From contig JAUCBJ010005809.1 of NCBI GenBank assembly GCA_032718475.1, forward strand, positions 1 through 64,000: a stretch of DNA of 64,000 nucleotides, read 5' to 3'. Every line of letters begins with the position of its first letter. Position 1 is the stretch's first letter. The position numbers and the translations under genes are program-made. Below, in pieces: positions 45,184 to 55,930 of the stretch. The notes beneath the pieces are model-generated. The model made no database searches. It was not told the DNA's origin and worked only from the letters and a program-made list of their open reading frames with translations. The DNA is from Nemertoderma westbladi. Lineage: Eukaryota > Xenacoelomorpha > Nemertodermatida > Nemertodermatidae.

Positions 45184-47225
45184 TGTTTGTGACACTAATT
45201 ATTTGGCGAATTTTTCTGAAAAATTGGTCCATTTATAAAAAATAAGCTAAATATATAAAAAAAATTGAAATTGAAAAAACCAATTGGTCTACCTGAAAGC
45301 CCATTAATTTCCGGTTGGAATGTATGAACAGTTGGCCTATAAAGTAATCTGATAAGTTCTAAAAGTGTACCGACTACAGTGGCTTAATAGTAGTTTGTAT
45401 GGAAAAAATGTCTTTACTACTCACCTTAAAAAGTAATGAAAAAGTTACAAACCAACAAGGAAAATCCATTTTTTAAGCAGATAACTTGCGTTCCAATTTT
45501 TTGACGGTCAGACCGACGGACATCAATTATATTGAGAAGTAAAGAAGATCTTAAAATAAATGTATCAGTTGTTTAGTGTCTCTGGGTGCGGATTCATTGG
45601 GTGCCTCCTAGTCTATAGAATAGAATATACGTAATTTATTTGATTTGAATTTTAAATAATTCGAATATTTAATAATAATAAAATATACAGCGACGGAATT
45701 CCAGATGAACCTACTGACGAGTATCCCGACTACAACCACGGAGCAGCAGTGACCAAACCATTTATGTTATGTATAATATGCTACTGTAACAACCACTATA
45801 GGCCTACCTTTGATAGGCCAAACTAAACAAATAAAGGGAATCTAAAACCGACTGTTTACAAATGTCTGATACCTTTCTGGGGCCTTCGTGCAGCACGAGA
45901 CTAAGTTATCAGATACAGATTACAATTGAGAAATTCTATCAGAAAAATCGGTATTTAAGAAATTTAACCAACCCGCCAATAAGAATAAATCAAAGAAGAG
46001 AGAAAAGTTCCCCCCTTCAACCCCCCTCTTAATCTGCAACACCCCAACCCAAAGGCGCACAGATAATTAATGAAAGGCAGAGGTGTTAACAGGAAATTTT
46101 GAATTTTAGGCATAGAGGCGACCCAATATGTTAAAAATATTAATTAAAATACTCAGGCATTCATTTTGCGAGATAAATAATAAGCAAGCTGGCTTATTAG
46201 TCTGGCACCTTACACTTATGTAATTACCCATTGCTAAGTAGTGCTGAAGTGGTTGGACTGGTTCCCAGCGCTAGCAGCTAGGCCAGGCAATAGCACGCAT
46301 GCCAAGTTATGAAATAGATGGAAGTATAGAGTGACGGGATGCGTTCTGATAACTTAATTATGTTTAGATCAATTAAAAACACATTTCTTAAAGCAAATCA
46401 CTTGAGCTAATTAAAAACTATAATGGAATGGGGTATGGGGATTACAGCTGTATAATTTTTAAGTATAATTATTTATATCTTATACTATAAAATAATTAAT
46501 TTCCATTAAAAGTCATGTTGAAAATTTACCCTAACCAAAATTAATTCATTTATCATTATTTAATTAACTGAATTTATCTTATCTTACGAAAATTCAAATT
46601 GGAAAATTGTAAACCTTTGCCAAACAACATGTGTAACAAATTTGAATAGATTTAATTAAGATTTGGCTGAGTTATTAACGTTTAACCCGTCTTAGGCAGC
46701 GTCTTTGTTGGGATGGTGATCCCTTAGCAGTTCTCCTGTCTACCGCTAGTGGACTGAAATGAAAAAATCATTATTGTTTATAATCCTATCTCTCTGATTC
46801 ATAATTGTGTTAATTGTATTCAGAATACATTTCAACATAAATAAATGTAGCCATCTCCGTTTCGGCAAAAATTCTGGCTTCAAAATGGAACCAACGATAT
46901 GCCAAGTTTGAGCTTTAACGGAATAAAATAAAGGAAACGTTGGAAGGTTTTCAATTCCAGACATTTCACATACAGACGGAAAACTGCAGACCGATTACCG
47001 ACCCCACAAAAGACAGTGGATGTGTTCTAGCAAATATCTGACAAGTTTCAGTTTGAACGGATTATAGATAACAATGGGTCAAATAATTTAAATTTAGCGG
47101 CAGACTAGAGAACTGCAGACGGATTGCCTCCTTTGAACGAAACATCTAATGGATTAGTACAACGAAACGGGAAACGGGAAGTAGGCGTGTACAGCAGAAC
47201 TGGACAATTTACTGCACTTATCTAA
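45184..47225. other. AT-rich spacer; one weak candidate exon
   Basis: Mostly AT-rich. At 45691-45826 an ATATACAG acceptor-like site precedes 45 open codons beginning DGIPDEPTDEYPDYNHG and ending at TAA 45824. The composition is more coding-like than the flanks, but there is no other support. Nothing else was recognised. Confidence 0.3.
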
Positions 47226-47229
47226 TTAA

Positions 47230-47945
47230 GGGGGGGGGGGGGGTTTGCGGTCATAATTCATTAAAATTGTTTTCAGGTTGATCTAGCGGCCTGCGCGAGA
47301 TTTTAACAATTTTCACTAAAAAGACTACCGTACTCCTCCTTAATTATCCATTTTTACTTTCCGAGACCGCATTTTTTGGAACCAACATGTTCATTTTCAT
47401 CATATATTTCTCGCACTCTTTGTATTTTCTTTTTCTATTTATGTAAAAAAAAAACTGATAAATTTTTAAAAACCGTAAAAATCCATGTTTTTTTGTAATT
47501 TTTAATTCAAAAAATGGGGAAATATTATTAAATTAAGAAAAGTGCGTGAAATTTATTGAAGCTAATTGAAATTAACCTTTCATATTAAGCAAAAATTGCA
47601 AAAAAACGGTTAAGAAATTGTGGAGGAGTAGTATTTTTCGTGCGAAAAAATGTCAATCTGAGATAATCGGATTTAAAGTTCAAACGTTCCCGCGCAAAAC
47701 GACCTGTATGGGGTCTGGTTGGTTAATAGTGTCCGACATGAAAGAAGCACACCATCGAGCTAAAATTATATTTATGGGGATTTTTTGGGTCGCTGCTTTC
47801 ATTTCCGATGTCAATTGTAATATTTGGTGGGATGTAATCTGTACGTATCCCCATAAAATTCTGCATTAGTTGCAATAAAAAACAAATTTCTGAAATTTTT
47901 AGTTAGGGAGGCTAATACCCCCCCCCCCCCCCCCCCTCCTCCCAC
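47230..47945. mobile_element. Possible second TTAA element bounded by G and C runs
   Basis: TTAA (47226-47229) is followed by 14 G. At the other side 19 C and CTCCTCCCAC precede TTAA (47946-47949). An internal inverted pair TACTCCTCC / GGAGGAGTA lies at about 47331 and 47623. The termini pair only through homopolymers, so this is much weaker than the element at 44084. Confidence 0.25.
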
Positions 47946-47949
47946 TTAA

Positions 47950-49852
47950 ATACGTCCAATAAGGACCGAATGCAATTAAGTTATTGAATCGCAATAAAAT
48001 AATTAATTCCAGTAATATAATGTTTCAAATGTTTCAAAAGTTTCAAAAGGTGAAAACTCATACATCTATTCTAATTTTATTTATAAATTGGAGTCCTAAA
48101 TTTTTAGCGAGAATTCACAAAAAGTATTACCACTTCTAGAAAAAGCATCATTTTAGTTTTGGCATTTTTTACGCCTTGTGGTACCTTAAAATTAGGTTCA
48201 CAACACTAAAGTAATCACATGTTATATTTATAATAATATGATGCTATATCGTGTATGCTTACATTGCTTAGGTGTAAGAAGGGTCTATGGAAAGCCACAT
48301 TAATGGAAGAATTTTCAAAACAGGAAAATATGAATATTGGACTATTATTCGATAAAAAAAAGTAAGCGAAAAACACCGCTTTTTTCACTCATTTTCAATT
48401 TATAGCGAAATTCAACTATTCTGCCCGAGTGTTTGAATTTTACAAGAGTTGGCAAAAAATGCCAATGAGTAGAAAACTAAACACACGAGGGCAGATTAAC
48501 TGAATTTTGTTAAAGAAAATGAGTGGAAAATAGTGTTTTCCGTTACGTTTTTATATCGAATATATTGTTTTATTTGAAAAAGATCACTTAAAAAAATTTG
48601 TTAACAATTTTTTTCAGAAAAAAAATTAGTTGAAAAAATACTTTTTTTAAATAAGTTTCTGGAAATCGGTGAAAAAAAGCTGATTAATTAACTCAATTTT
48701 AAAAATATTAGTGAGAAAAAGAGCCTTTTTCAAATAAAAATTAGTTATGTAATTAAATAATGTTTGGTTCATCCAAAATGGGGCATGAATCCAAAATTGT
48801 AATTTGTTGTCTATTCTATAAAGTCGTACGGTACCAAATTAATATTGATTATTCTTCAACTTTTGGAGCTGAATCGAAATAAAGCACCTTCAGAACCATG
48901 AAATATAGTTACGCAGTGGGACAGTTTTATTCAAAATGAATCACATATTATATTTTGGTGTCTTTGCGGACTTCTACAGTACTGGGCACATATCCTATGA
49001 AATGCTTATTCGGCGTAGCATCTACAGTATGTGGTACAGTAGGCTATACTGCAAGTGTCTGATGTTAATAAATATTTTAATTTATAATTTATATTTAAAA
49101 TTTCAATTATAGGATAAAAAATACAAAAACCATATTTGGGACTATTTTTGTGCAGAATTTAATGGCAAATTCGAATATTTAATTTATACCTTCTAAATAT
49201 GTTTAGTTTTGGATATATGGTAATTTTACCATGACTTATTTTCATAAAAATAAAATTAACATTATTTTCCCGAAAAATTAATGTGTTGTGTTTCCCAACA
49301 AACACAGACTAGATTTTGCCAAACATCACAGCTGAACTCGGAAATAAAATCATTGACTGCGAAAAATCCGGTAATAAACATATCGTGTTTATTTTGTATG
49401 TAGGCGGGCATTCCAACAGACAGAAAGACAGACAGACAGAGAGTCAGACTGATAGATAAACCGACAAGATTCAACCAAAAATTAAAACTGACACGTCGGA
49501 AATTAAATCACCTACCATGAAAACTACCAAATCGAAACTTTTAGCTAAGTCGTGTGTTTTATTTTATTTCGAAGGACAAACCAACAGACAGACAGACATT
49601 CCGACAGACAGCCATGCCTGCAGATTATATTTTGCCAAACTTGTAAAGTGACATCATAATTGAAATCAACAACCACAAAAACCCCCGTAGTGAAAATGAC
49701 AGCTGTCTGCGTCCTTAATAAATAACATTCATAAATGTATATTTTAATTTATTCATATTACTGTAGCAGTCACATACAGACAGACAGACTATTTTGCGCA
49801 ATCAATGCGTTTGAAATGTTCAGTGAACGGTCTTGACATATTACCCATAAAA
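47950..49852. other. AT-rich spacer with GACA microsatellites
   Basis: Very AT-rich. Runs of (GACA)n lie at about 49418-49446 and 49583-49612, within sequence that resembles 43400-43830. No coding feature was found. Confidence 0.5.
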
Positions 49853-50959
49853 AACCAGTACCTCCGTAGGCAAGGCACTACACCTATGGTCTCTCTTTTA
49901 CAACCAGTACCTCCGTAGGCATTACACCTATGGTCTCTCTTTTACAACCAGTACCTCCGTAGGCACTACACCTATGGTCTCTCTTTTACAACCAGTACCT
50001 CCGTAGGCACTACACCTATGGTCTCTCTTTTACAACCAGTACCTCCGTAGGCACTACACCTATGGTCTCTCTTTTACAACCAGTACCTCCGTAGGCACTA
50101 CACCTATGGTCTCAAACCAGTACCTCCGTAGGCACTACACCTATGGTCTCTCTTTTACAACCAGTACCTCCGTAGGCACTACACCTATGGTCTCTCTTTT
50201 ACAACCAGTACCTCCGTAGGCACTACACCTATGGTCTCTCTTTTACAACCAGTACCTCCGTAGGCACTACACCTATGGTCTCTCTTTTACAACCAGTACC
50301 TCCGTAGGCACTACACCTATGGTCTCTCTTTTACAACCAGTACCTCCGTAGGCACTACACCTATGGTCTCTCTTTTACAACCAGTACCTCCGTATGCACT
50401 ACACCTATGGTCTCTCTTTTACAACCAGTACCTCCGTAGGCACTACACCTATGGTCTCTCTTTTACAACCAGTACCTCCGTAGGCACTACACCTATGGTC
50501 TCTCTTTTACAACCAGTACCTCCGTAGGCACTACACCTATGGTCTCTCTTTTACAACCAGTACCTCCGTAGGCACTACACCTATGGTCTCTCTTTTACAA
50601 CCAGTACCTCCGTAGGCACTACACCTATGGTCTCTCTTTTACAACCAGTACCTCCGTAGGCACTACACCTATGGTCTCTCTTTTACAACCAGTACCTCCG
50701 TAGGCACTACACCTATGGTCTCTCTTTTACAACCAGTACCTCCGTAGGCACTACACCTATGGTCTCTCTTTTACAACCAGTACCTCCGTAGGCACTACAC
50801 CTATGGTCTCTCTTTTACAACCAGTACCTCCGTAGGCACTACACCTATGGTCTCTCTTTTACATTTATTAAACCAGTACCTCCGTAGGCACTACACCTAT
50901 GGTCTCTCTTTTACAACCAGTACCTCCGTAGGCACTACACCTATGGTCTCTCTTTTACA
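49853..50959. repeat. 44-bp tandem array, about 25 copies
   Basis: The unit is AACCAGTACCTCCGTAGGCA followed by CTACACCTATGG and TCTCTCTTTTAC. Copies are nearly identical. Exceptions are a first unit with AAGGCA inserted, one unit missing CTCTTTTA (near 50115), one T for G (near 50395), and one with an extra ATTTATTA at 50861-50870. Confidence 0.97.
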
Positions 50960-51351
50960 ATTATTAATTCCGGAATCTTTTTTGCTTTTACTGTTAAGGA
51001 AAGGGGAATAGAATGCAAAGGTGACAACAATCGACATCCCCTTTTCGAAAAATAATGCTGCTAATAATAATATGATAATATACACCCCCAAGCGGGGTAA
51101 AGTGGAAACTTGAAGGAATGATAAACATTTACTGTATGTTAAAACGGAAAAATAAATAAAATAAGTTTATAAAATAGAGTAATCTTAAGAAGTGGCAAGG
51201 GTGGCAAGATACGAACACTGTGGATAGTTGAGGGCGTTGTACATATCGCTGGGTGAGTCGCAGTATCGGTAGAGGCACTCGGAGGAAATCGCGTAGAAGG
51301 GAACAGTGGCAATACAGATCAGGTGGTGGTAACCATGCGCTATAGCGCGGA
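50960..51351. other. Short spacer, no gene seen
   Basis: AT-rich to 51140, then GC-rich. A 136-codon minus-strand frame crosses 51129-51539, but its peptide is not recognised and it covers the regulatory-looking motifs next to it. Confidence 0.4.
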
Positions 51352-51500
51352 TCACGTGATGGTGGTTCCGTGGCCCGGTTCACGTGATGGTGGTTCCGTG
51401 GCCCGACCCGCTTCCATGCAGAACTGGTGTATCCTGTACCATCGATATAATGTTCCGAAGTGAAATTTGTGAACATTCTATAAGCGGAAGTGACGTCATC
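51352..51500. promoter_or_regulatory. Promoter-like GC-rich region with E-boxes and an ETS/CRE composite
   Basis: A 26-bp unit beginning TCACGTGATGGTGG is duplicated with a 28-bp period (51352-51377 and 51380-51405), giving two CACGTG E-boxes. At 51485-51498 CGGAAG is fused to TGACGTCA, a composite of ETS and CRE sites common in TATA-less animal promoters. The region is GC-rich in an AT-rich setting. No gene start could be tied to it: downstream (+) sequence has no clear first exon within 600 bases. Confidence 0.35.
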
Positions 51501-51539
51501 ATCAAACCTGGCCGGGAATTTTGATATTACAGTTTCCAT

Positions 51540-52114
51540 GGAGAGATCTGAGGTGTTGTGTTTTAATTTGATCGCGTTTTGAGGTTTTTTTAATGTAAGG
51601 TGTTTACCGATGCTAGTTATGAGGCGATGAGATCGAGGGCTGCGGGGGCGGGTGCTGCTTTCATGTTGATAATGCTGCTATTTAACATTTAATGTGAATG
51701 GACGTGGGTGGGTAGTTCGCCTGTACTTGAACAATGCGCATTGGCGCTATAAAAATACTATCAGCATTATAGTTCATTAATTATGCGAAGTGCAATAGTT
51801 TCCTTGCGACGTGGCCTTCTCCGTGGCCTGTGTGACCTTGTTCGATTTCCTCTGAAGAAAACGATAAAAACATCGACTTCTTTAAGGTTTCGGACGATGA
51901 ACTTTTGTATATCGCTTAATTTATCAAGTTATATCTCACACGCTTCCGATTAGAGACTATATGGGGAATTATATTATGGCGACGTAGGTATTGGTTCCAA
52001 TTAACGTGGTATTTGAGTTTTACAATCTTACCTCGTCGTACTCTCTCATCATCTATGTCTTCTATTATTACAAAATATTCAGAAATTCATTTGTGTTCCT
52101 AATCATCCTAATTC
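51540..52114. other. Spacer downstream of the promoter-like region
   Basis: Moderate GC to about 51720, then AT-rich. No exon or repeat was recognised. Confidence 0.4.
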
Positions 52115-52949
52115 ATGAATTCTGAATGGATAAAGAAGAAATCGAAGTACATTGCTGATGATACAAAATCGTTAGCTACCGGTATTAGTAACCATGGTGA
52201 AAATCGCAACATACAAATAGATATTGACAATCTTGTAAAATGGGCGGATAATAGTGGACTACGGTTCATTGCTGACAAATGCAAACAAATGGCAGTGAAA
52301 CACGATTTCTATACGGTGACATAATGGAACGCACAAACAACGAACGAGATCTAGTATAACAATTTTAGCGAAACTAACATGGGCGGGGTGATCATATATA
52401 TGATCGCTGTAAGAAGGTAAATCATCATGATAAAGAGGAACTGTTCAGTGTTCACGACGCATAAAATCAGAAAACAGATTAAACTTATATAAGTCAAAGG
52501 TTTTACCAGTAATAATGAACGTATCACAATGTTGGTAACTACTATTCTAAGAGTTAGTTAATCTCAAATCAGTCGAGTCGGTTCAGTGTCGTACATCGGA
52601 TTGGATATTGGAATATCCAAATATATCATATACAAATAGATTGATCCAACTAATTATTTTACCAATATCTCTATACATTCAGCTCACTGATCTTATTTCC
52701 CTCTCAGAAATTATAATTGATTGGTATAATTTATTTTGGCGCGATCGTATAACATTGAATCTACATCATCCCGTACAAACGGGGTCCAGCATGGTTAGTT
52801 ATAATAATTCCAAGTTTAAAATACCACGAAAGTTTCCCTGTGAACAAAACTTTTGTTATATTGCACCTTTAATGGCCAATTCTTTACCTTCTAATGTTAG
52901 ATTTCCCAACAAGGTTGGCATTAAGGAGAGACTTATAGACTTCTTCTAG
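52115..52949 (+). pseudogene. LINE relic: RT palm fragment and C-terminus
   Basis: The first frame (52115-52324) has YIADDTKSLATGI, a degraded F/YADD catalytic site, followed by IQIDIDNLVKWADNSGLRFIADKCKQM, the usual sequence after it. After about 280 bases without a readable frame, 52608-52949 gives RLIQLIILPISLYIQLTDLI, KFKIPRKFPCEQNFCYIAPLMANSLPSNVRFPN and KERLIDFF. This is the typical C-terminal module of CR1/Jockey-like LINEs (a WNSLP-like motif). The order and strand are consistent with one decayed copy. It is too degraded to assign to the other LINEs here. Confidence 0.7.
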
Positions 52950-53180
52950 AGGTATTTTTAATCTAACTACCCCATTGATAACACATGTACTTGTACTTGG
53001 TATGTAAACTGTAGATGTTCTAGATAGAACTGCCGTTTAGCAACGTTTAGAAAGGATAACGCCAGGATACCGCCAATTATGTAACAATGTGTGAATTTCG
53101 TTTAGAAACAACTGAGATATAGGCGTTTAAAAATTGCAAAACTTATCAGTCGCTGGAGGCTATTTATTCTTCTAATCAAT

Positions 53181-53267
53181 AAATACGGTGGAACGAATAC
53201 GGTGGAACGAATACGGCGGAACGAATACGGTGGAACGAATATGGTGGACCGAATACGGTGGAACGAT
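53181..53267. repeat. 14-bp minisatellite (AATACGGTGGAACG), 6 copies
   Basis: Six consecutive units, with single changes in the third (GGCGG) and fifth (TATGG, ACCG) units. Confidence 0.95.
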
Positions 53268-53810
53268 GTCTAATTCTTCAATATTTGAACGCATATTTCT
53301 CAGCTGTTTTTCAACGAAATCCAAATATTGTTACATATTTGGAATCCTTGCAACGCAAGCTTTATATTGATATGAAAAAATTACGACTAATGTGAAGAAT
53401 GGCCACGATTCGAAACCGCTTATAAATAAAATTTAAATGCAAAATCGAAAATTCCGGCTTCATGGTAACAATCACGGTGAGTTGAACTAGTTGTGTTTCA
53501 AATTTCAAGCAATATGATAAAGATTTGTAGAAAAATCTGGGGGGGGGGGGGTCCGTGTCATCAGAAAATGACACTATATTACGGAACATATGGTGTATAT
53601 GTGAAAACAATGTACTACATTAGTTTCCAAATTACCTGAGAAATTTGTCAAGCTATTTATATTGTAAATAACGCCCTTGTTAATAATATCAGGTTTTCCG
53701 GGCGAATTTTCATGAGAAAACTTGAAAATTTGGATTGTCATTTTCTTTACTTTCTAAAATAATTGCAGGGGAGGAGAGAAAACTGATGTGAACGGAATCT
53801 CTGATTCAAC
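53268..53810. other. AT-rich spacer with a G run
   Basis: Contains 13 G at 53539-53551. No gene was recognised. Confidence 0.5.
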
Positions 53811-53906
53811 CAATAGGCTTCCGGAATAAGTAACGCATTTCTCATAGCAACACCAATAGGCTTCCGGAATAAGTAACGCATTTCTCATAGCAACACCAAT
53901 AGGCTC
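53811..53906. repeat. Tandem duplication, about 44-bp unit
   Basis: The unit AATAGGCTTCCGGAATAAGT, AACGCATTTCTCATAGCAACACC is present twice without visible change, and a third copy starts (AATAGGCT). Confidence 0.95.
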
Positions 53907-54529
53907 TCAGTGCGAACTAAGATCTGCCGTCAACAACTGTCATCTTCTTTGTCCTAAAAGTGGCAATACATAGAACTTATGGAAATTAATGTATTGTATC
54001 GCTTGTATGGCTAGAAGCGTGAGGAACTTTTAAAAATACGCTTCCTTGGGCAAACAATTCACTTTTAGTAACGGTAGATTGCAGTAGATTGACAGTAAAT
54101 AAATTCCATCCTAATTATTTTGATATAATAAACCAACAATTTGTATTCAATATAGGCTTATCGTTGATTGTACCGGGATAGCTAAGTATAACCTACAGTA
54201 GGCCTACAGTAAGTAAGCAGGTCATGGTATAACATTTTTACTAGACTTTTTAAATAATAATAATATTACCAACATTGTTTGCACTAAAGAAGATTTACGC
54301 TGCAGAAGTGCTTGAAATTTTAAAGATTTTATGGTGAGTTGGGAGTTAGATCCACAATAGTTACTGTGCATTCATAAACTTGTGGTTAACCGGGGTGACT
54401 ACAAAACAAAGACCACAGACCAAGACCCAAGACTTTACTGCCCGTTCTGTTCAAAACAAAGGGATAAAGTCGCGTTATGTTCCAAAGAGCGTTAGGTCCC
54501 AAAGAGCGATAGGTCCCATTGTCATTTAA
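53907..54529. other. AT-rich spacer, no gene seen
   Basis: Only a short duplicated phrase, AAAGAGCG(T/A)TAGGTCCCA, at 54483-54519 was noted. Confidence 0.5.
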
Positions 54530-54640
54530 AGGAGCAGGTTAGTAAAGGAGGAGGTTACAGAGGCGTGTTGGTGGAACCAAAACAATAAACATTAACACAA
54601 GTGTTTCGTACAGGTGTTTATTATTTGGGTCTTTGTTTTG
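54530..54640 (+). mobile_element. Diverged LINE 3'-tail fragment, + orientation
   Basis: AAAGGAGCAGGTTA, GGTTACAGAGGCGTG, AACCAAAACAATAAAC and GTACAGGTGTTTATTA follow the order of the nested LINE's 3' UTR, but on the + strand. It is more diverged than the three minus-strand copies and contains a short internal duplication. Confidence 0.6.
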
Positions 54641-54711
54641 TAGAAACCCTGGGTAAACTTAGTAAATTACCATAATAACAAATAATAAACCTTTACCACA
54701 TAAAGGGTTCC

Positions 54712-54988
54712 ACCTTGGTGTAGTGGTTGCATTGAATTCACATCTCCCGTAGGTCGTGGGTTCGATCCTCACACGGGCCATGGCAGTTTTCGTTTCGGCA
54801 CGAATGCTTTAAAGGGACCAGCCAGGGCGCATCTCTGCCTTGCATCCTTAAGTGGTAGATAAATGAGTACTGGAGTTTCCTCTGGGGAGTAAAGTTCTGG
54901 GGGGACCGCACTGGAAATAAGTCGAAAATTTTGTGCGTAATCCCTGGCCTATCGGCCGAAGAAAATTTACTTTACTTTTCTTTACTTT
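54712..54988 (+). mobile_element. tRNA-derived SINE, copy 1
   Basis: The head has an A-box-like TTGGTGTAGTGGTTGC (54715-54730) and a near-consensus B box GGTTCGATCC (54759-54768), at tRNA spacing. A body of about 130 bp follows, then a tail with CGCAC (54907-54911), TGGAAATAAG, GTGCG (54933-54937) and TAATCC. The element ends in a TTTACTTT-type simple repeat. The tail stem-loop matches that of the CR1/L2-like LINE at 5274-5311. A second copy lies at 60629-60800 on the other strand. Confidence 0.82.
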
Positions 54989-55581
54989 AAACAGTATTAT
55001 ATTCTACAATATCAACATAACTAAGTGGACGCGTCGCATTTTAACGTGTTGGGAGCGAGTCAAAATTGCGATCCATCAGCGAACAGTTATAATTATACTT
55101 TGGCCTTTTTCTAGAAGTCAGTGGCGGTGGGGGGTTTGTAAGTGTGTTTTTTTTTACAAAGATATGCATTGTGCTTTAAATGCAATCAATATTTTTTAAT
55201 ATCCCTAGAACAAAAGAATAGCTGTCATATTCCAGACCACTTTCTATACCATAAGTAACTATGGGCCATTTTCACCAATAATGGTAATATTTATAATTTT
55301 CGGCTATTGTTCTATATATATATATATATTCCGGCCTTCCTTCCCAGCTACTCAACACATTCAGAGTTCGCGATCACCCATTTAGATCCCAAATTAATCT
55401 GCACTATCAATACTAGTAGTATCTTTTACATGAAATTTTTACCGGGTGGCTGTTATAGAAGAGGAAAATTCAAAGCCTGATGAGATCTGAGATGACAGTG
55501 AGCAGAAGACACATAAGTCGTGCATGAAGGGTCGTGCAGTCTTTACTTTCTTTTCCTTCTTTACGTCTCCTTTATTTCCTC
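54989..55581. other. Spacer with a TA microsatellite
   Basis: (TA)n at about 55314-55328; otherwise AT-rich without recognised features. Confidence 0.5.
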
Positions 55582-55930
55582 TTAACCCCCCCCCCCCCCC
55601 CCCCCACCCCCCCCCCATATTGGATATTATTTGCAGGATATAAGCGCTAGTGATATATATTTTTCATACGATATAACAACAAAGGTTATTGTTTTGGTTA
55701 GAAAAAGCCGTCTCTATTACCTGCTCCTTACTCTCAATTGATAACAACATCGTTTATTGTTTTGGTTAGAAAAAGCCGTTTCTAAAACCTGCTCCATTCC
55801 CTCAATTGGTAACAACATCGTTTATTGTTTTGGTTAGAAAAAGCCGTTTCTAAAAGCCTTTCCCTCAATTGGTAACTAAAATGGTTACTAACATGAATCA
55901 TTTTCTGTGATGGGGGGGGGGGGGGGGGGT
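55582..55930. repeat. Three tandem LINE-tail-like units between a C run and a G run
   Basis: TTAA is followed by 20 C, one A and about ten more C (55586-55616). Bases 55680-55880 contain three units of about 65-75 bp with TATTGTTTTGGTTAGAAAAAGCC, ACCTGCTCC and CTCAATTGGTAAC, clearly related to part of the LINE 3' tail (TTGTTTTGGTTAAAATAACG, ACCTGCTCC). The block closes with 18 G (55912-55929) and TAAC. Confidence 0.65.

Noticed and set aside
49853-50959. CRISPR array (44-bp repeats)
   Set aside because: Units are contiguous with no variable spacers, and the DNA is animal. The same applies to the 31-bp array at 35705.
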